Translations under genes and position numbers: made by a program
Part shown: one piece after another, positions 48,257 through 48,394 of the stretch
How positions within the stretch are numbered: the first letter of the stretch is position 1
Layout: every line of letters starts with the position of its first letter
Notes under the pieces: generated by a model
What the model was told of the DNA's origin: nothing
Database searches by the model: none
What the model saw: only the letters and a program-made list of their open reading frames with translations
Assembly (NCBI GenBank): GCA_934464775.1
Contig: CAKSKG010000019.1
Location: forward strand, 1 to 48,394
Origin: an uncultured Oscillospiraceae bacterium
GTDB lineage: Bacteria; Bacillota; Clostridia; Oscillospirales; Ruminococcaceae
DNA length: 48,394 nt
Reading direction: 5' to 3'

Positions 48257-48394
48257 TTGATAGATTGTCAAGTCAAGTGCAACAAAATCAACGAAAAAAT
48301 TTATAAAGCACTTCGAGGGGAGTACGAAAGCCAAGGCGTTTACGAGGACGATTGTTGATAAGATCAACAATATGCTGTAAATCATCATCGGAAA
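48257..48394 (-). mobile_element. IS30-family insertion sequence, right end, truncated by window edge
   Basis: The transposase 3' end is followed on the minus strand by GTTGCACTTGACTTGACAAT, resembling the terminal inverted repeat of IS30-like elements. The end of the element is placed at about 48257-48261. Its other end lies outside the window. Confidence 0.7.
48288..48394 (-). CDS. IS30 family transposase, C-terminal fragment
   Basis: The last 35 codons of a reading frame entering from the right edge, ending TGA at 48288. LINNRPRKRLGFRTPLEVLY is the C-terminal hallmark of IS30 transposases, including the catalytic-domain end. It acts by cutting and pasting the IS ends; whether the full gene is intact cannot be seen. 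Confidence 0.88.
   Translation of the reverse strand, partial: SDDDLQHIVDLINNRPRKRLGFRTPLEVLYKFFR

Noticed and set aside
1..48394. CRISPR arrays, rRNA genes or prophage blocks
   Set aside because: No evenly spaced direct repeats, no rRNA-like sequence and no phage structural genes were seen.

Overview
The window looks like a chromosomal segment of a Gram-positive anaerobe of the Ruminococcus/Oscillospiraceae type (Firmicutes, class Clostridia). The signs are strong AGGAGG-type ribosome sites, consensus sigma-A promoters (TTGACA-17-TATAAT recurs), a T-box leader, a NfnAB transhydrogenase, a TepA/FtsK neighbourhood as in spore formers, and many paralogues typical of gut Clostridia. This taxonomic reading is inference from gene content; no rRNA is present.

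Layout. (1) 0-3.4 kb: a LysR regulator diverges from a flavodoxin/ferredoxin protein, an aldo/keto reductase and a small chimeric gene (flavin reductase head joined to a short-chain dehydrogenase tail). (2) 3.4-11 kb, minus strand: a DMT transporter, a LytTR response regulator, a GHKL histidine kinase, a lipoprotein with a Cys/His cluster, an ABC ATPase and an ABC permease. The membrane part of the kinase resembles the N-terminal half of the permease, which I consider the most novel signal here. (3) 11-17 kb: tRNA-Leu(UAA), an XRE regulator, a MazF toxin with no visible antitoxin, an M6 protease, a class C beta-lactamase-like hydrolase and a DEAD-box helicase. (4) 17-25 kb: a hypothetical gene, NfnA-NfnB with a possible attenuator in the leader, Nudix, an Ig-like secreted protein, a nitrilase-family amidase, a 172-bp MITE-like palindrome, and leuA under a T-box.

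(5) 25-38 kb, plus strand, a long housekeeping series: tepA, uppP, ftsK/spoIIIE, a small membrane protein, a YgiQ radical SAM protein whose 3' end overlaps a ComEC-type metallo-beta-lactamase gene by 184 bp, a DUF3006 protein, an RpiR regulator, an HI0933-type flavoprotein, cmk, an aldose epimerase and a ProX-type deacylase. (6) 38-48 kb: a LUD-domain protein, an HD protein, a P-loop ATPase, then a minus-strand operon murD, two tandem M42 peptidases, a GNAT enzyme and a methionine gamma-lyase-family PLP protein; on the plus strand a SpoVB-like flippase, tRNA-Leu(CAG) with its own promoter and terminator, and the 3' end of an IS30-family element running off the right edge.

Functionally the window mixes cell-envelope and division genes (uppP, ftsK, murD, flippase), redox genes (NfnAB, AKR, flavoproteins), leucine synthesis with its tRNA-sensing leader, peptide breakdown, and one signalling/export cassette of unknown purpose.
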